Of a DNA stretch of 64,000 nt, positions 1-8,952 are shown in pieces. Position numbers and translations under genes: made by a program. The stretch spans positions 124,001-188,000 of the forward strand of contig CAVTTB010000002.1 in assembly GCA_963737555.1 (NCBI GenBank). Reading direction: 5' to 3'. The notes beneath the pieces were generated by a model. The model worked only from the letters and a program-made list of their open reading frames with translations, had not been told where the DNA came from and did not search any database. The number at the start of each line of letters is the position of its first letter. Position 1 is the stretch's first letter. This DNA is from JAHJQQ01 sp963737555. Its GTDB lineage: Bacteria > Pseudomonadota > Gammaproteobacteria > Thiohalobacterales > Thiohalobacteraceae.

Positions 1-1449
1 GGACGCTGGGCGCAATACGGCCCCGAGCTACTGCGCATGAAGGACCGCCACGACCGCGAGTTCTGTTACGGGCCGACCCACGAAGAAATCATCACCGATC
101 TGGCCCGTCGCGAACTGAAGAGCTACAAACAGCTGCCGGTGAGTTTTTACCAGATCCAGACCAAGTTCCGCGACGAGGTACGCCCGCGCTTCGGTGTCAT
201 GCGCGCGCGCGAGTTTCTGATGAAGGATGCCTATTCCTTCCACAACAATCAGGCCTCGCTGGACGAAACCTATCAGATCATGTTCGATACCTACACGCGC
301 ATCTTCACGCGGCTGGGTTTGAAATTTCGTCCGGTGCAGGCCGACACCGGCGCCATCGGCGGCGCTGTGTCGCATGAATTCCATGTGCTGGCCGATTCCG
401 GCGAAGATGCCATCGCGTTTTCAGACAGCAGCGATTACGCCGCCAACGTCGAACTCGCCGAGGCCGTTGCACCGGCAGACGCGCGCGCCGCCGCAACCCA
501 GCCGATGACCCGCGTCGCCACGCCCGGCGCGCACAGCATCGAGGACGTCAGCGCGTTATTGAAAGTATCGGCGGCGCAGTGCGCAAAAACGCTGCTGGTG
601 CAAGGCACTGAAGAAGGCAGCGTAGTCGCGCTCGTCGTGCGCGGCGACCATGAGCTGAACAAGATCAAGGCCGAGAAACACCCTGCCGTGGCCAGTCCGC
701 TCACCTTCGCGACCGATGCCCAAGTGAAAGACGCCACCGGCGCCGCACCCGGATCGATCGGTCCGGTCGGCCTCAAGATCCCCGTCATCGTTGACCGCGC
801 CGCCGCGCAGCTCGCCGATTTCATCTGCGGTGCCAATGCAGACGGTCATCACCTCACCGGCGTGAACTGGGGCCGCGACCTACCCGAGGCCGAAATCGCC
901 GATCTGCGCAATGTGCAGGCCGGCGATCCCAGCCCGGATGGTAAAGGCACACTGGCCATCGCGCGCGGCATCGAGGTTGGGCACATTTTCCAACTCGGCA
1001 CCAAATACAGCGAGGCATTGAGCGCCACGGTGCTCGATGAAAATGGTCGCGAGTCGGTGATGGTCATGGGCTGTTATGGCATCGGCGTATCGCGCGTGGT
1101 CGCCGCGGCCATCGAACAGAACCATGACGACAAAGGCATCTCCTGGCCGGACCCCATTGCACCTTTCCGCGTTGCCCTGCTGCCCATGGCCATGAAAAAA
1201 TCCTACCGCGTTGCCGAGGCCTGCGAAAAGCTCTATGCGGAATTCCAGGCCGCCGGTATCGAGGTATTGTTCGATGACCGCGACGTGCGCCCCGGCGTGA
1301 TGTTCGCCGACATGGAATTGATCGGCATCCCGCATCGGGTCATCGTCGGCGAGAAAAATATCGACGCCGGCATGGTCGAATACAAAGGCGGCCGCGCCAC
1401 CGAGGCCGAGTTGGTGCCGATAGACCAGATCGTCGCGCGGCTCAAGTAG
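1..1449 (+). CDS. proS: Prolyl-tRNA synthetase, 5'-truncated by window edge
   Basis: Charges tRNA-Pro with proline in the cytoplasm. The reading frame is open from base 1, so the N-terminus lies outside the window; 482 codons of the usual ~570 are present. Class II synthetase motif 2 is visible in the first 75 residues (TKFRDEVRPRFGVMR, then FLMKDAYSF), motif 3 near the end of the catalytic part (GCYGIGVSR), and the YbaK-like editing insertion lies between them at about residues 150-300, marking the bacterial-type enzyme with misacyl-Ala-tRNA editing. The C-terminal anticodon-binding domain (LLPMAMKKSYRVAE, FDDRDVRPGVMFADMELIG) is complete. No frame breaks. Confidence 0.97.
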   Translation, partial: GRWAQYGPELLRMKDRHDREFCYGPTHEEIITDLARRELKSYKQLPVSFYQIQTKFRDEVRPRFGVMRAREFLMKDAYSFHNNQASLDETYQIMFDTYTRIFTRLGLKFRPVQADTGAIGGAVSHEFHVLADSGEDAIAFSDSSDYAANVELAEAVAPADARAAATQPMTRVATPGAHSIEDVSALLKVSAAQCAKTLLVQGTEEGSVVALVVRGDHELNKIKAEKHPAVASPLTFATDAQVKDATGAAPGSIGPVGLKIPVIVDRAAAQLADFICGANADGHHLTGVNWGRDLPEAEIADLRNVQAGDPSPDGKGTLAIARGIEVGHIFQLGTKYSEALSATVLDENGRESVMVMGCYGIGVSRVVAAAIEQNHDDKGISWPDPIAPFRVALLPMAMKKSYRVAEACEKLYAEFQAAGIEVLFDDRDVRPGVMFADMELIGIPHRVIVGEKNIDAGMVEYKGGRATEAELVPIDQIVARLK

Positions 1450-1512
1450 CCCCATCGCGGGGCCGACTACAGTCCGTGGGGCGCGATAGCGCTGCGCTTT
1501 AAGGGAAAAAAC

Positions 1513-1664
1513 CCTAGCCACGGAAAACACGGAAGGCACGGATGTGATAAATACGCTCAAGAACAGTGCTACGACCACTCAACCGAGGATACTCGCAAGT
1601 GTCCGTGAGCCCGCCACAAATCACAGTAATAATGTCGGTGCTTTCCGTGTTTTCCGTGGCTAGG
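1513..1664. repeat. Palindromic repeat, CCACGGAAAACACGG family (locus 1)
   Basis: Two inverted arms: 1513-1540 (TAGCCACGGAAAACACGGAA and following) and 1640-1664, its reverse complement, enclose about 100 bases. The second arm ends seven bases before the start of the lytic transglycosylase. The same arms occur at 13084-13246. Could form a long hairpin in RNA; function unknown. Confidence 0.85.
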
Positions 1665-1670
1665 ATTTTG

Positions 1671-2237
1671 ATGCGCGCAAGTCTCGCCGCCGCGCTGCTG
1701 CTGTTCGCCACGGCGGCACCCGCCGCCATCCAGGAACGCCCGGACGCCGAGGAGCGCGCCCAACTTACCCAGGCCATCGTCAACGCGCAGAGTTTCCAGG
1801 ATCGCTTCGACGCCGAAGTGTGGCTGACCGATATGGCCACCCGCCTCAAGTCCTGGGACGACATCCCGGTCACGGAACGTATGCAGATACTCAAGATCGT
1901 GCATCAGGAAGCGATGCACGTCGGCATCACACCTGAACTGGTCCTGTCGCTCATTCAAGTGGAGAGCAATTTCGACCGCTTCGCCCTGTCATCGGCCGGC
2001 GCCCGCGGCCTGATGCAGGTGATGCCGTTCTGGCTCGACGAACTCGACCGCCCCAACGACGATTTGTTCGACATCCGCACCAACATCCGCTTCGGCTGCA
2101 TCATCCTCAAACACTACATGGATCGCGAGCGCGGCAACCATGCGCGCGCGCTGGCTCGCTACAATGGCAGCACCGGCAAACTCTGGTATCCCACGCGCGT
2201 ATTCAACGCGATGCGCACGCGCTGGTATTTGCAGTAA
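1671..2237 (+). CDS. Small soluble lytic transglycosylase (SLT domain)
   Basis: Periplasmic murein-cleaving enzyme of the Slt/MltE-like lysozyme fold. Start placed at 1671 because the longer open frame upstream is translated repeat; from this ATG a signal peptide is seen (MRASLAAALLLFATAAPAA). The SLT domain fills about residues 65-185, with the catalytic Glu in LIQVESNFD, the GLMQVMPFW motif and the ARYNGS motif near the C-terminus. 188 residues, so little besides the catalytic domain. It follows proS on the same strand but the repeat between them argues against tight co-transcription. Exact subfamily not assigned. Confidence 0.9.
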   Translation: MRASLAAALLLFATAAPAAIQERPDAEERAQLTQAIVNAQSFQDRFDAEVWLTDMATRLKSWDDIPVTERMQILKIVHQEAMHVGITPELVLSLIQVESNFDRFALSSAGARGLMQVMPFWLDELDRPNDDLFDIRTNIRFGCIILKHYMDRERGNHARALARYNGSTGKLWYPTRVFNAMRTRWYLQ

Positions 2238-2364
2238 ACGAATTGGAATAATCTTTGCCCGGAAGTCATGCAGTGAAGCCATGACAAGCAAACCGCCGCC
2301 GCGTCGAAGAAACCGGCAAACCCACTTTGTGGAAATCCCAACGACCGCGGCTTATCGCCGGGAG

Positions 2365-3741
2365 TCACTTCTTCTCGAACAGCGCAATCGACTCGACATG
2401 CGCGGTATGCGGGAACATGTCCATTACACCGACCTTCACCAGTCGATAGCCGTGCTCATGCACCAACAGCCCGGCGTCGCGCGCCAGGGAACTCGGATTG
2501 CAGGACACGTACACAATCCGCTTAAATCCCAGCTTGGCGATGACGGGAATCATATCCATGGCACCGCTGCGCGGCGGGTCGAGCAGCAGCTTATCGAAGC
2601 CCTGCTTCAGCCAGGGATAGATGGACACATCCTCGGCGAGGTTGGCGACATGGAATTCCACGTTGGCAATGCTATTACGTGCGGCATTTTCGCGGGCACG
2701 CTGCACCAGACTCGGCTCGCCTTCCACACCCACCACATGCGCACAGCGGCGTGCCAACGGCAGCGTGAAATTGCCCAGCCCGCAGAATAGATCCAGCACG
2801 CGGTCTGTCGCCTGCGGATCCATCAACTCCAAGGCCAGATCGATCATCGCGCCATTGATCTCACGATTGACCTGGGTGAAATCGGTCGGCAAAAACGCCA
2901 GCCGCAGATCATAGCGCGGCAGCGCATAGTCCAGCTGCGAATGTTTTGGCCACAGCAGATGGGCGCTGGCCGGCCCCGCCGGTTGCAGATAGATATGCAG
3001 GCCGGTACGTTCACCAAAGGCACGGAGCTGTTCGGTATCCGCATCATTCAATGCATCGAGATTGCGGAACACCAACGCAGTTGCCTCATCACCGACAGCG
3101 ATCTCGATCTGCGGGATGCGCTCGCGCGCCTCCAGAGCCCCGAGCATATCCGCCAGTTCGGTGATGCGTTCGCCGACGCTGGGATGCAACACCTCGCAGC
3201 GCCTAAGGTCGGCAAGACTCGGCGCATGCTTCGCGCGAAAACCCACCAGCATCTGACCCCTTTTGCGCACGTAATGCGTACCCAGCCGCGCCTTGGTGCG
3301 ATAACCCCAATGTGGTCCGCGTAACGGCGGCAAAACCTCTTGAGGCACCACCTTACCGATGTGCATCAGGTTACCGAGCAGCACCTGTTGCTTGGCGTCG
3401 ATCTGCGCCTCGGGCGCCATATGCTGCAAGCTGCAGCCACCGCATACACCGGCATGCGCGCAGCGCGGCTCGACGCGCTGCGGCGAGGCCTGCAGCACGA
3501 CTTCGACAAAACCCTCGTCATATTTTTTATGCGTCTCTACCAGCCGACAACGCACGCGCTCGTCCGGCAATGCGCCGGCGACGAATACCGTCTTGCCCTC
3601 GACATGACCAACCCCGCGCCCGTCGTGGGACAGCGACTCGATCAACACTTCGATGGATTCAGCGGCAGACGCTGCTTGCGTGAACGTCTCACGGTGAAAC
3701 CACCACAGCCTTATAAACCGCCAAGACGCCAAGGTCGGCAA
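2365..3741 (-). CDS. rlmD: 23S rRNA (uracil-1939-C5)-methyltransferase RlmD
   Basis: SAM-dependent m5U methyltransferase of 23S rRNA. N-terminal TRAM-like part (IESLSHDGRGVG), iron-sulfur cysteines (CAHAGVCGGCSLQHM), SAM-binding LDLFCGLGNFTLPLA, the DPPRSGA motif and catalytic Cys in VSCNPSSLARD are all present. No good ATG exists: the frame opens with TTG inside the CCGCCAAG-type repeat, so its first ~10 residues are repeat-derived and the true start is probably downstream (an in-frame GTG lies at 3648) or the extreme N-terminus is damaged. In pseudomonads rlmD is found with cysM and gacS, which lie nearby here. Confidence 0.93.
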   Translation of the reverse strand: MPTLASWRFIRLWWFHRETFTQAASAAESIEVLIESLSHDGRGVGHVEGKTVFVAGALPDERVRCRLVETHKKYDEGFVEVVLQASPQRVEPRCAHAGVCGGCSLQHMAPEAQIDAKQQVLLGNLMHIGKVVPQEVLPPLRGPHWGYRTKARLGTHYVRKRGQMLVGFRAKHAPSLADLRRCEVLHPSVGERITELADMLGALEARERIPQIEIAVGDEATALVFRNLDALNDADTEQLRAFGERTGLHIYLQPAGPASAHLLWPKHSQLDYALPRYDLRLAFLPTDFTQVNREINGAMIDLALELMDPQATDRVLDLFCGLGNFTLPLARRCAHVVGVEGEPSLVQRARENAARNSIANVEFHVANLAEDVSIYPWLKQGFDKLLLDPPRSGAMDMIPVIAKLGFKRIVYVSCNPSSLARDAGLLVHEHGYRLVKVGVMDMFPHTAHVESIALFEKK

Positions 3742-3897
3742 GAAAGAAATTTTGGAACCGCCAAGGCGCCAAGAACGCCAAGAACGTTTGGGTGAAATAC
3801 CAATAAAATATTCTCAATAATCTTGCTTGGCGTTCTTGGCGCCTTGGCGGTTCAATCCGGGTTTGCTTGGCGAACTTGACGTCTTGGCGGTTCAAAC
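3714..3897. repeat. Palindromic repeat, CCGCCAAG family (locus 1)
   Basis: Arms built from short units like ACCGCCAAGACGCCAAG (3714-3785) and their reverse complements CTTGGCGNNTTGGCGGTT (3820-3897) around an AT-rich centre (AATAAAATATTCTCAATAAT). The repeat reaches the stop codon region of the exonuclease gene and the 5' end of the rlmD frame. Same family at 11698-11900 and 59190-59385. Confidence 0.92.
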
Positions 3898-3899
3898 AG

Positions 3900-4670
3900 T
3901 CACCCCCAGGCCGCCAGGAACTCGTTGAAGTGCGCCTTGTTCTCCGCCTGGAGGTAAGTGCGCAACTGCTGGCACTCGGCGTCATATTCGGCTTGCGACA
4001 GCTTGCCGCGCATCAGTTCGAATCGCAGGAACACCAGATAGGTATTGAGCACATCGGTCTCGCAGTAATTGCGGATGTCCTCGATACCGCCGTCGAGATA
4101 CGTATCCCATACCTTGGCGCCGCTCATGCCCATCTTGCCCGGGAAACCGAGCATGCTGGCGATTTCATCGAGCGGTGCCACGGCGCGCGGCTGATAAGCG
4201 GACAGCACATCCATGAGATCGGTATGGCGGGCGTGATAGCGGCTCAGGTAATTATTCCATTTGAACTCGCGATCATCGTCACCGTTATCCCAGTAACGTG
4301 GCGCGGCGATACCGTGCAGCAGCGCGCGGTAATGCAACACCGGCAAATCAAATCCACCGCCGTTCCAGGACACCAGCGTCGGCGTGAACTTGTCGATGCC
4401 ATCGAAGAAACGCTGCACGATCTCCTTCTCATCGGCACCCGAATCGCCCAGCGACCAGACCTTCAAGCCGTCCCGCGAACGCAGCACCGCCGAGATGGCG
4501 ACGATGCGATGCATATGCAGTTTCAGGAAATCGCTGCCGCCGGTTTCCTGCCGGCGCAGATGAAACATCGCCTTGGCGCTGTCCTCGTCACTCAGACCGT
4601 CCAGGCCATGTAAACGCCGCCCGGTGGCGACATCCGGGATGGTTTCAATATCGAATACCAGTATGTTCAT
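3900..4670 (-). CDS. Predicted 3'-5' exonuclease, PolB-like (DNA_pol_B_exo2 family)
   Basis: RNase H-fold DEDD-type exonuclease related to the proofreading domain of family B polymerases, but free-standing (256 residues). Exo I is FDIET at residues 5-9, Exo II lies in SWNGGGFDLPVL, Exo III in CETDVLNTYLVF. Start ATG gives the conserved MNILVFDIET beginning. The family is common in proteobacteria; its substrate is not established, so a role in DNA repair is inference. It is separated from rlmD by the palindromic repeat. Confidence 0.88.
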   Translation of the reverse strand: MNILVFDIETIPDVATGRRLHGLDGLSDEDSAKAMFHLRRQETGGSDFLKLHMHRIVAISAVLRSRDGLKVWSLGDSGADEKEIVQRFFDGIDKFTPTLVSWNGGGFDLPVLHYRALLHGIAAPRYWDNGDDDREFKWNNYLSRYHARHTDLMDVLSAYQPRAVAPLDEIASMLGFPGKMGMSGAKVWDTYLDGGIEDIRNYCETDVLNTYLVFLRFELMRGKLSQAEYDAECQQLRTYLQAENKAHFNEFLAAWG

Positions 4671-4814
4671 CCCACACGATCCAATTGCATAAATGATTGA
4701 TTACGAGAATCGCGAGAAACCTTGGTGCGCACCCTGCCCCACCGGGACAGCGATGCGCACTGGACAACAACAGTTATTTTCTTGGCGTCCATGCCGAGCA
4801 GATTCTCTCAAGCC

Positions 4815-5451
4815 TTATTTCCGCTTCCAACTACCCGCGGCATCCTGATACCACCAACCGCCCGGGGCGTTGTCCACCCAGCGGCGCGCGAAGGTCGCGC
4901 GGATTTCGCTTTCCCATTCGGGATGGCCGTTGGCACGCGCGATCTCGGCATAGAGCGCATTGCGATCACGATTCTCCTCGGCCACCAGTTGCTGCACGCG
5001 ACTGCGGTCACGCAACGCTACGGCATTGAGATCGTGCACAGCGATCCGGCCATCGCCGGTCATGCCCACGGCACCGCTGGCGTAATGCGGCGCCAGACTG
5101 GCATGACGCTGCTCCATGCCCGCCGTGATGCTCTGAATCGCCGGCGATTTGATGTTGATGTCGGCAGCGGCCTCGGCTGGGCTGATCAACCAATCGAGCG
5201 TGCCCGCCAGGGCGACAACCACCATGCTTTCACGCTGGAATTGGGATTGCGGTTGCGGAGCGGTTCGGTTGCGACTCAGGTTTCGGTGCTGGCGCTGATT
5301 CGCCACCTTCGCCTTCGCTGCCATAGACCTTATTGATAATGCGATCCGCGGCCTCCTGGGCCGCCGCCGCGGGAAAATACACATTGATGGTGACGCAGGC
5401 GACCAACAGGGCGAGCATGGCCAGCAGTACGGGCGTTCGCAGCTTGAGCAT
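4815..5451 (-). CDS. ydbL: DUF1318 (YdbL-like) lipoprotein, one frame break
   Basis: Start at 5451 is preceded by GGGAG eight bases away. The N-terminus is a lipoprotein signal (MLKLRTPVLLAMLALLVAC) followed by VTINVYFPAAAAQEAADRII. The frame then breaks between about 5234 and 5300, and the second frame carries the DUF1318 domain (INIKSPAIQSI ... VQQLVAEENRDRNALY ... FARRWVDNAPGGWWYQ). I treat the two pieces as one gene of about 210 residues. It lies just downstream of the YdbH-like gene, as ydbL does in enterobacteria, where YdbH-YnbE bridge the envelope and YdbL helps assemble them. No separate ynbE is seen here. Confidence 0.75.
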
Positions 5452-5489
5452 CGTCTTTCTCCCATTCATTGCAAAATGACAGCCGGTGT

Positions 5490-7553
5490 TTAGCGTACTT
5501 CGGGCGGCTGATCCAAGGTGACCGACTTCAAGCGGTCAATCAGTGTGTGCCAGTCTACCCGATCCGAGTAGCCGACGACATCGATGCGCGGCGGGATGAA
5601 ACGGGACTTCACAATGTAATAACCGTTTTCCGCCGCTTCGACACCGCTCATGTGGCAGACACCGTCACGCAAGGTGCAGCTCACGCCAAGTTTCTCATAC
5701 GGGAATTCTTCGAACATCCCCAAAAAACTGCGCGACAGCACACCACCCACGCCGCCGCCACCGATGTTGGACAGATTTTCCACCGCCTTCTGACTGATGC
5801 GGTGTCGCGAGTCATCATTCTCCGGCGTCGCAAAACGCGCTTCGAAGGCCACCGGCTGCCAGGATTCCAGATACAACTGATGGATATGACCACTCAGTCG
5901 CCCTTCGATCTTGCCGAACTCGAAGGTGCTGGTGAGCGCGTCCAGATCCAGATTATCGAACGTCAGATCGGCGTTCAGGCGCGGCACGCGGCCGAAGGGT
6001 TGTTCGAGACGCAGATTACGCACGGCCAGATCACCCTCGAAGGCTTGCACCTGCAGTTCACCGCCGACTTCGAGTATTCCATCCGCATAGTGTGCCGCCG
6101 GCAGACGACCCGCCAATTGGCCGCCGAATTTCGGCCAATCCAAGGCCGCGCACACGGCCTCCATGGACACCGGTGTCAACTCGCCATCGAAACGAAAACG
6201 CATAGTTTCATCGCCCGGATCGCTGAGAGCCAATTCGTTGAGCAGCAATACGCCATCCAATACCGGAATACGCGCCGGTTCACGCAACTCGTATTGCGCG
6301 CCGTGACTGAGCACCGACACTTGCGCCGCACCCAAGGCGAGTCGGTAGACACTGCCGCCGGCCCAACGCAGCGTCGTCGTGCGCGTCGCGGCATCGCTGC
6401 CCCAGTCGATCGTGCCATTGAGTTTGTTGAACGAAAAACGCTCGCCGGCATCCTCGATTTCCATCTCATGCAACTGCAATTGCAACGTGCTTTCGCCCTC
6501 CATGCGATACGAGTAGCGCCCGGAAAACTGCCCGGCGGTTTTCAGTGCGTCGCCAACCTGGCCGTGCAGCCAGGGCTGGATATAGTTCAGGTAGGCGCCC
6601 GGAAGTCGCGCCTCACGCACCTGCAGATCCACGGACTCCAGTGCCGTGGTTTCGCCGATTCGCAGTTGCACTTCGGCCTGTGCCTGCGCGACTTGCGCAT
6701 GATCGAGTTTCACGTCAGACAAGCGCAGACGCTGCGCTGCGCCAGACCAGTGTATTTGCGACGCCAGTTGCAATGCTGTGGCGGGCGTAATTTCCAGATA
6801 GAGCGGATCAACAAATAAATTTCCATCTTTGAAGGTAAGCTGTGCATCGCCCTGCCAGTCGACACCACGCTGCTTGGCATGGCCGCTTATCTCCATACGC
6901 AGCTTCTCGCCAGCCTGCGTGCCACTGGCATTGGCGAATTCGACTTGATCCGTGTCGAGATTGAATTGCAGATCGTTAACACCGGCGGCTGTACCATGCA
7001 CCTCTGCACTCAGATTCAGCGTTCCACTGAGCGTGTAGTCGACGTCTGGACTAAATTTTCGCAACAGCACCAAGGCGGCGGCCGCGTTGACCCGTTGCGC
7101 TTGCACACTCAGTGTCCAGACATCAGATTGCTGTTGGAAATCGAGCTGCCAACGCCCACCGGCGAGTGCCACATCGCGCAAGCGTATCCGCAGGTTGCCC
7201 GTGACGGCATCCTGATCGAGCTGCACCTGCGCGTTGATTTTTTCGCCGAGCAACTGCGCAATCTGTACTTGGCCGGTACAGCGCAGACCCGCGTCGTCAT
7301 AGGTCAACGTGGCACAACGCATCTGCACGGTGTCGACACGATCGAATGGCGCCGGCAGTTGCAGCGTAGCGATACTGAGATCGCCCGTCATTTCCGCACC
7401 CAGGGGCAAATCAATCTTGAGTTGAATGTTCTGTGCCTGCCAACCATCGCCTTGAAGATCGCCGAGGGCGATACCGAGCTGATCAAACGCGACCGCGGCA
7501 CTGCCGAGCAATTGCGTCGCCAGGAACAGTGCCGATAGCACCGCGAGTCGCAT
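5490..7553 (-). CDS. ydbH: YdbH-like intermembrane (AsmA-like) protein
   Basis: Large envelope protein of about 687 residues with a cleavable-looking signal peptide (MRLAVLSALFLATQLLGSAAVAF) and then repeated beta-rich stretches (LRLSDVKLDHAQVAQAQ, LQVREARLPGAYLNYIQPWLHGQ) typical of AsmA/TamB/YdbH proteins that form hydrophobic grooves for lipid transport between membranes. The C-terminus (SRSFLGMFEEFPYEKLGVSC ... GVCHMSGV) matches the YdbH/DUF3971-like end. The start at 7553 was chosen because the upstream extension lacks a signal peptide. Shorter than E. coli YdbH (about 880). Next gene is the DUF1318 lipoprotein, supporting the YdbH call. Confidence 0.8.
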   Translation of the reverse strand: MRLAVLSALFLATQLLGSAAVAFDQLGIALGDLQGDGWQAQNIQLKIDLPLGAEMTGDLSIATLQLPAPFDRVDTVQMRCATLTYDDAGLRCTGQVQIAQLLGEKINAQVQLDQDAVTGNLRIRLRDVALAGGRWQLDFQQQSDVWTLSVQAQRVNAAAALVLLRKFSPDVDYTLSGTLNLSAEVHGTAAGVNDLQFNLDTDQVEFANASGTQAGEKLRMEISGHAKQRGVDWQGDAQLTFKDGNLFVDPLYLEITPATALQLASQIHWSGAAQRLRLSDVKLDHAQVAQAQAEVQLRIGETTALESVDLQVREARLPGAYLNYIQPWLHGQVGDALKTAGQFSGRYSYRMEGESTLQLQLHEMEIEDAGERFSFNKLNGTIDWGSDAATRTTTLRWAGGSVYRLALGAAQVSVLSHGAQYELREPARIPVLDGVLLLNELALSDPGDETMRFRFDGELTPVSMEAVCAALDWPKFGGQLAGRLPAAHYADGILEVGGELQVQAFEGDLAVRNLRLEQPFGRVPRLNADLTFDNLDLDALTSTFEFGKIEGRLSGHIHQLYLESWQPVAFEARFATPENDDSRHRISQKAVENLSNIGGGGVGGVLSRSFLGMFEEFPYEKLGVSCTLRDGVCHMSGVEAAENGYYIVKSRFIPPRIDVVGYSDRVDWHTLIDRLKSVTLDQPPEVR

Positions 7554-7732
7554 GGAAGAGTTGTGATGGGTATTCACGTTGGAAACTATAACCGCAAAGT
7601 GCATGGTTGCGTTTATTTTGCGGGATAGATAGCCGTGTATTGCGAAGACCGTGCCGATACGGCTCACGGCATCCAGCACACGCTGCGCTGAATTGCAGGC
7701 GCGCGCGACGCTGACATGATGTTGCGATCAGT

Positions 7733-8624
7733 TCAGGCCGGGAAAATACCCGTCGACAGATAGCGGTCACCGCGGTCGCAGATGATGGCGACGATCACGG
7801 CATTTTCAACGTGCGCGGAAAGTTTCATCGCGGCGGCCACCGCGCCGCCGGAAGATATGCCGCAGAAGATACCCTCACGTGCCGCGAGTGCGCGGGTGGT
7901 GTCCTCGGCGGTCTGCTGATCGATATCGATAACGCTGTCGACACGCGAGGCATCGAAGATACTCGGCAGGTATTCCTTCGGCCAGCGACGGATGCCGGGG
8001 ATCGACGCGCCCTCGGTCGGTTGCACGCCGACGATCTGCACCTGGGGATTCTGTTCCTTGAGATAACGCGAAGTGCCCATGATGGTGCCGGTGGTGCCCA
8101 TGGCGCTGACGAAATGGGTGATGCGTCCGCCGGTGTCGCGCCAGATTTCCGGACCGGTACCTTCGTAATGCGCCTGCGGATTATCCAGGTTGGAGAACTG
8201 ATCCAACACCTTGCCCTTGCCCTCGGCCTCCATCTGTTTGGCCAGGTCGCGCGCGCCTTCCATGCTCTGCGCACGCGTCACCAGGACGATCTCGGCGCCG
8301 AAGGCGCGCATCACCTGCACCCGTTCCACGCTCATGTTGTCCGGCATGATCAGCACCATGCGATAGCCTTTGATGGCCGCGGCCATGGCCAGCGCGATGC
8401 CGGTGTTGCCGCTGGTGGCCTCGATGAGGGTATCGCCGGGCTTGATCTCGCCGCGCTGTTCGGCGTGCTGGATCATGGACAGGGCGGGCCGATCCTTGAC
8501 CGAACCGGCGGGGTTATTGCCTTCCAGCTTGACCAGAATGTGGTTGGAGGTGTTGCCCGGGCAGGCGCTGCAGGCGCACCAGCGGCGTGTTGCCGACGAA
8601 ATCTTCAAGCGTAGGGAAGTCCAT
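7733..8624 (-). CDS. cysM: Cysteine synthase B, one frame break
   Basis: PLP enzyme making cysteine from O-acetylserine and sulfide or thiosulfate. ATG at 8624 gives MDFPTLEDFVGNTPLVRLQR, the characteristic CysM beginning. A single extra base in CCCGGG near 8556-8561 shifts the frame; after it come the PLP lysine region (GSVKDRPA), EATSGNTGIALA, and MGTTGTIMG. The C-terminus (DRGDRYLSTGIF) is intact. Corrected length about 296 residues, normal for CysM. Divergent from the hybrid kinase gene, with 328 bases between. Confidence 0.93.
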
Positions 8625-8952
8625 AGCGGCACAGTGTACTGCATGGCCCCGCGCGGGTAGAAGCCGCTTTTGACGACACCCCGTGAAGACGGCACCATAC
8701 ACTCGGCGGCACACCCGGGACGGACGGCACACCCGGACGGCGTGCCCGCCAGCGACGGCTTCGCTGAACTGACGCACACCGGTCAATGGAAGTTCCGGTG
8801 CCCATATGGCGCGATATCGGCCGCGATATCGGCCGCGATACCGAATGATAATCGGTATCGGATAATCACTAAGTCGCGCAATCGCCCGGCATTCATGACA
8901 CGAACGAATACGCTCTGCAGGCTGAGCTCCACATACGGGACGCACCGCAATC
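8625..8952. promoter_or_regulatory. Divergent intergenic region between cysM and the hybrid kinase gene
   Basis: No gene is visible in these 328 bases, which should hold the promoters of both divergent genes. The clearest structure is at 8811-8859: a 12-base unit GCGATATCGGCC occurs twice in tandem with a third degenerate copy, each containing the palindrome CGATATCG, followed by the inverted repeat GATACCGA / TCGGTATC. This looks like an operator cluster but no regulator is assigned. Confidence 0.5.

Noticed and set aside
1449..1466. GCCCC-ATCGC-GGGGC hairpin after proS
   Set aside because: Stem is short and no T-run follows, so it does not meet the usual terminator pattern.
5490..6818. Long plus-strand frames opposite the YdbH gene (for example 5469-6818)
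   Set aside because: They lie fully opposite a gene with a clear signal peptide and domain content, and read as typical shadow frames of high-G+C DNA.
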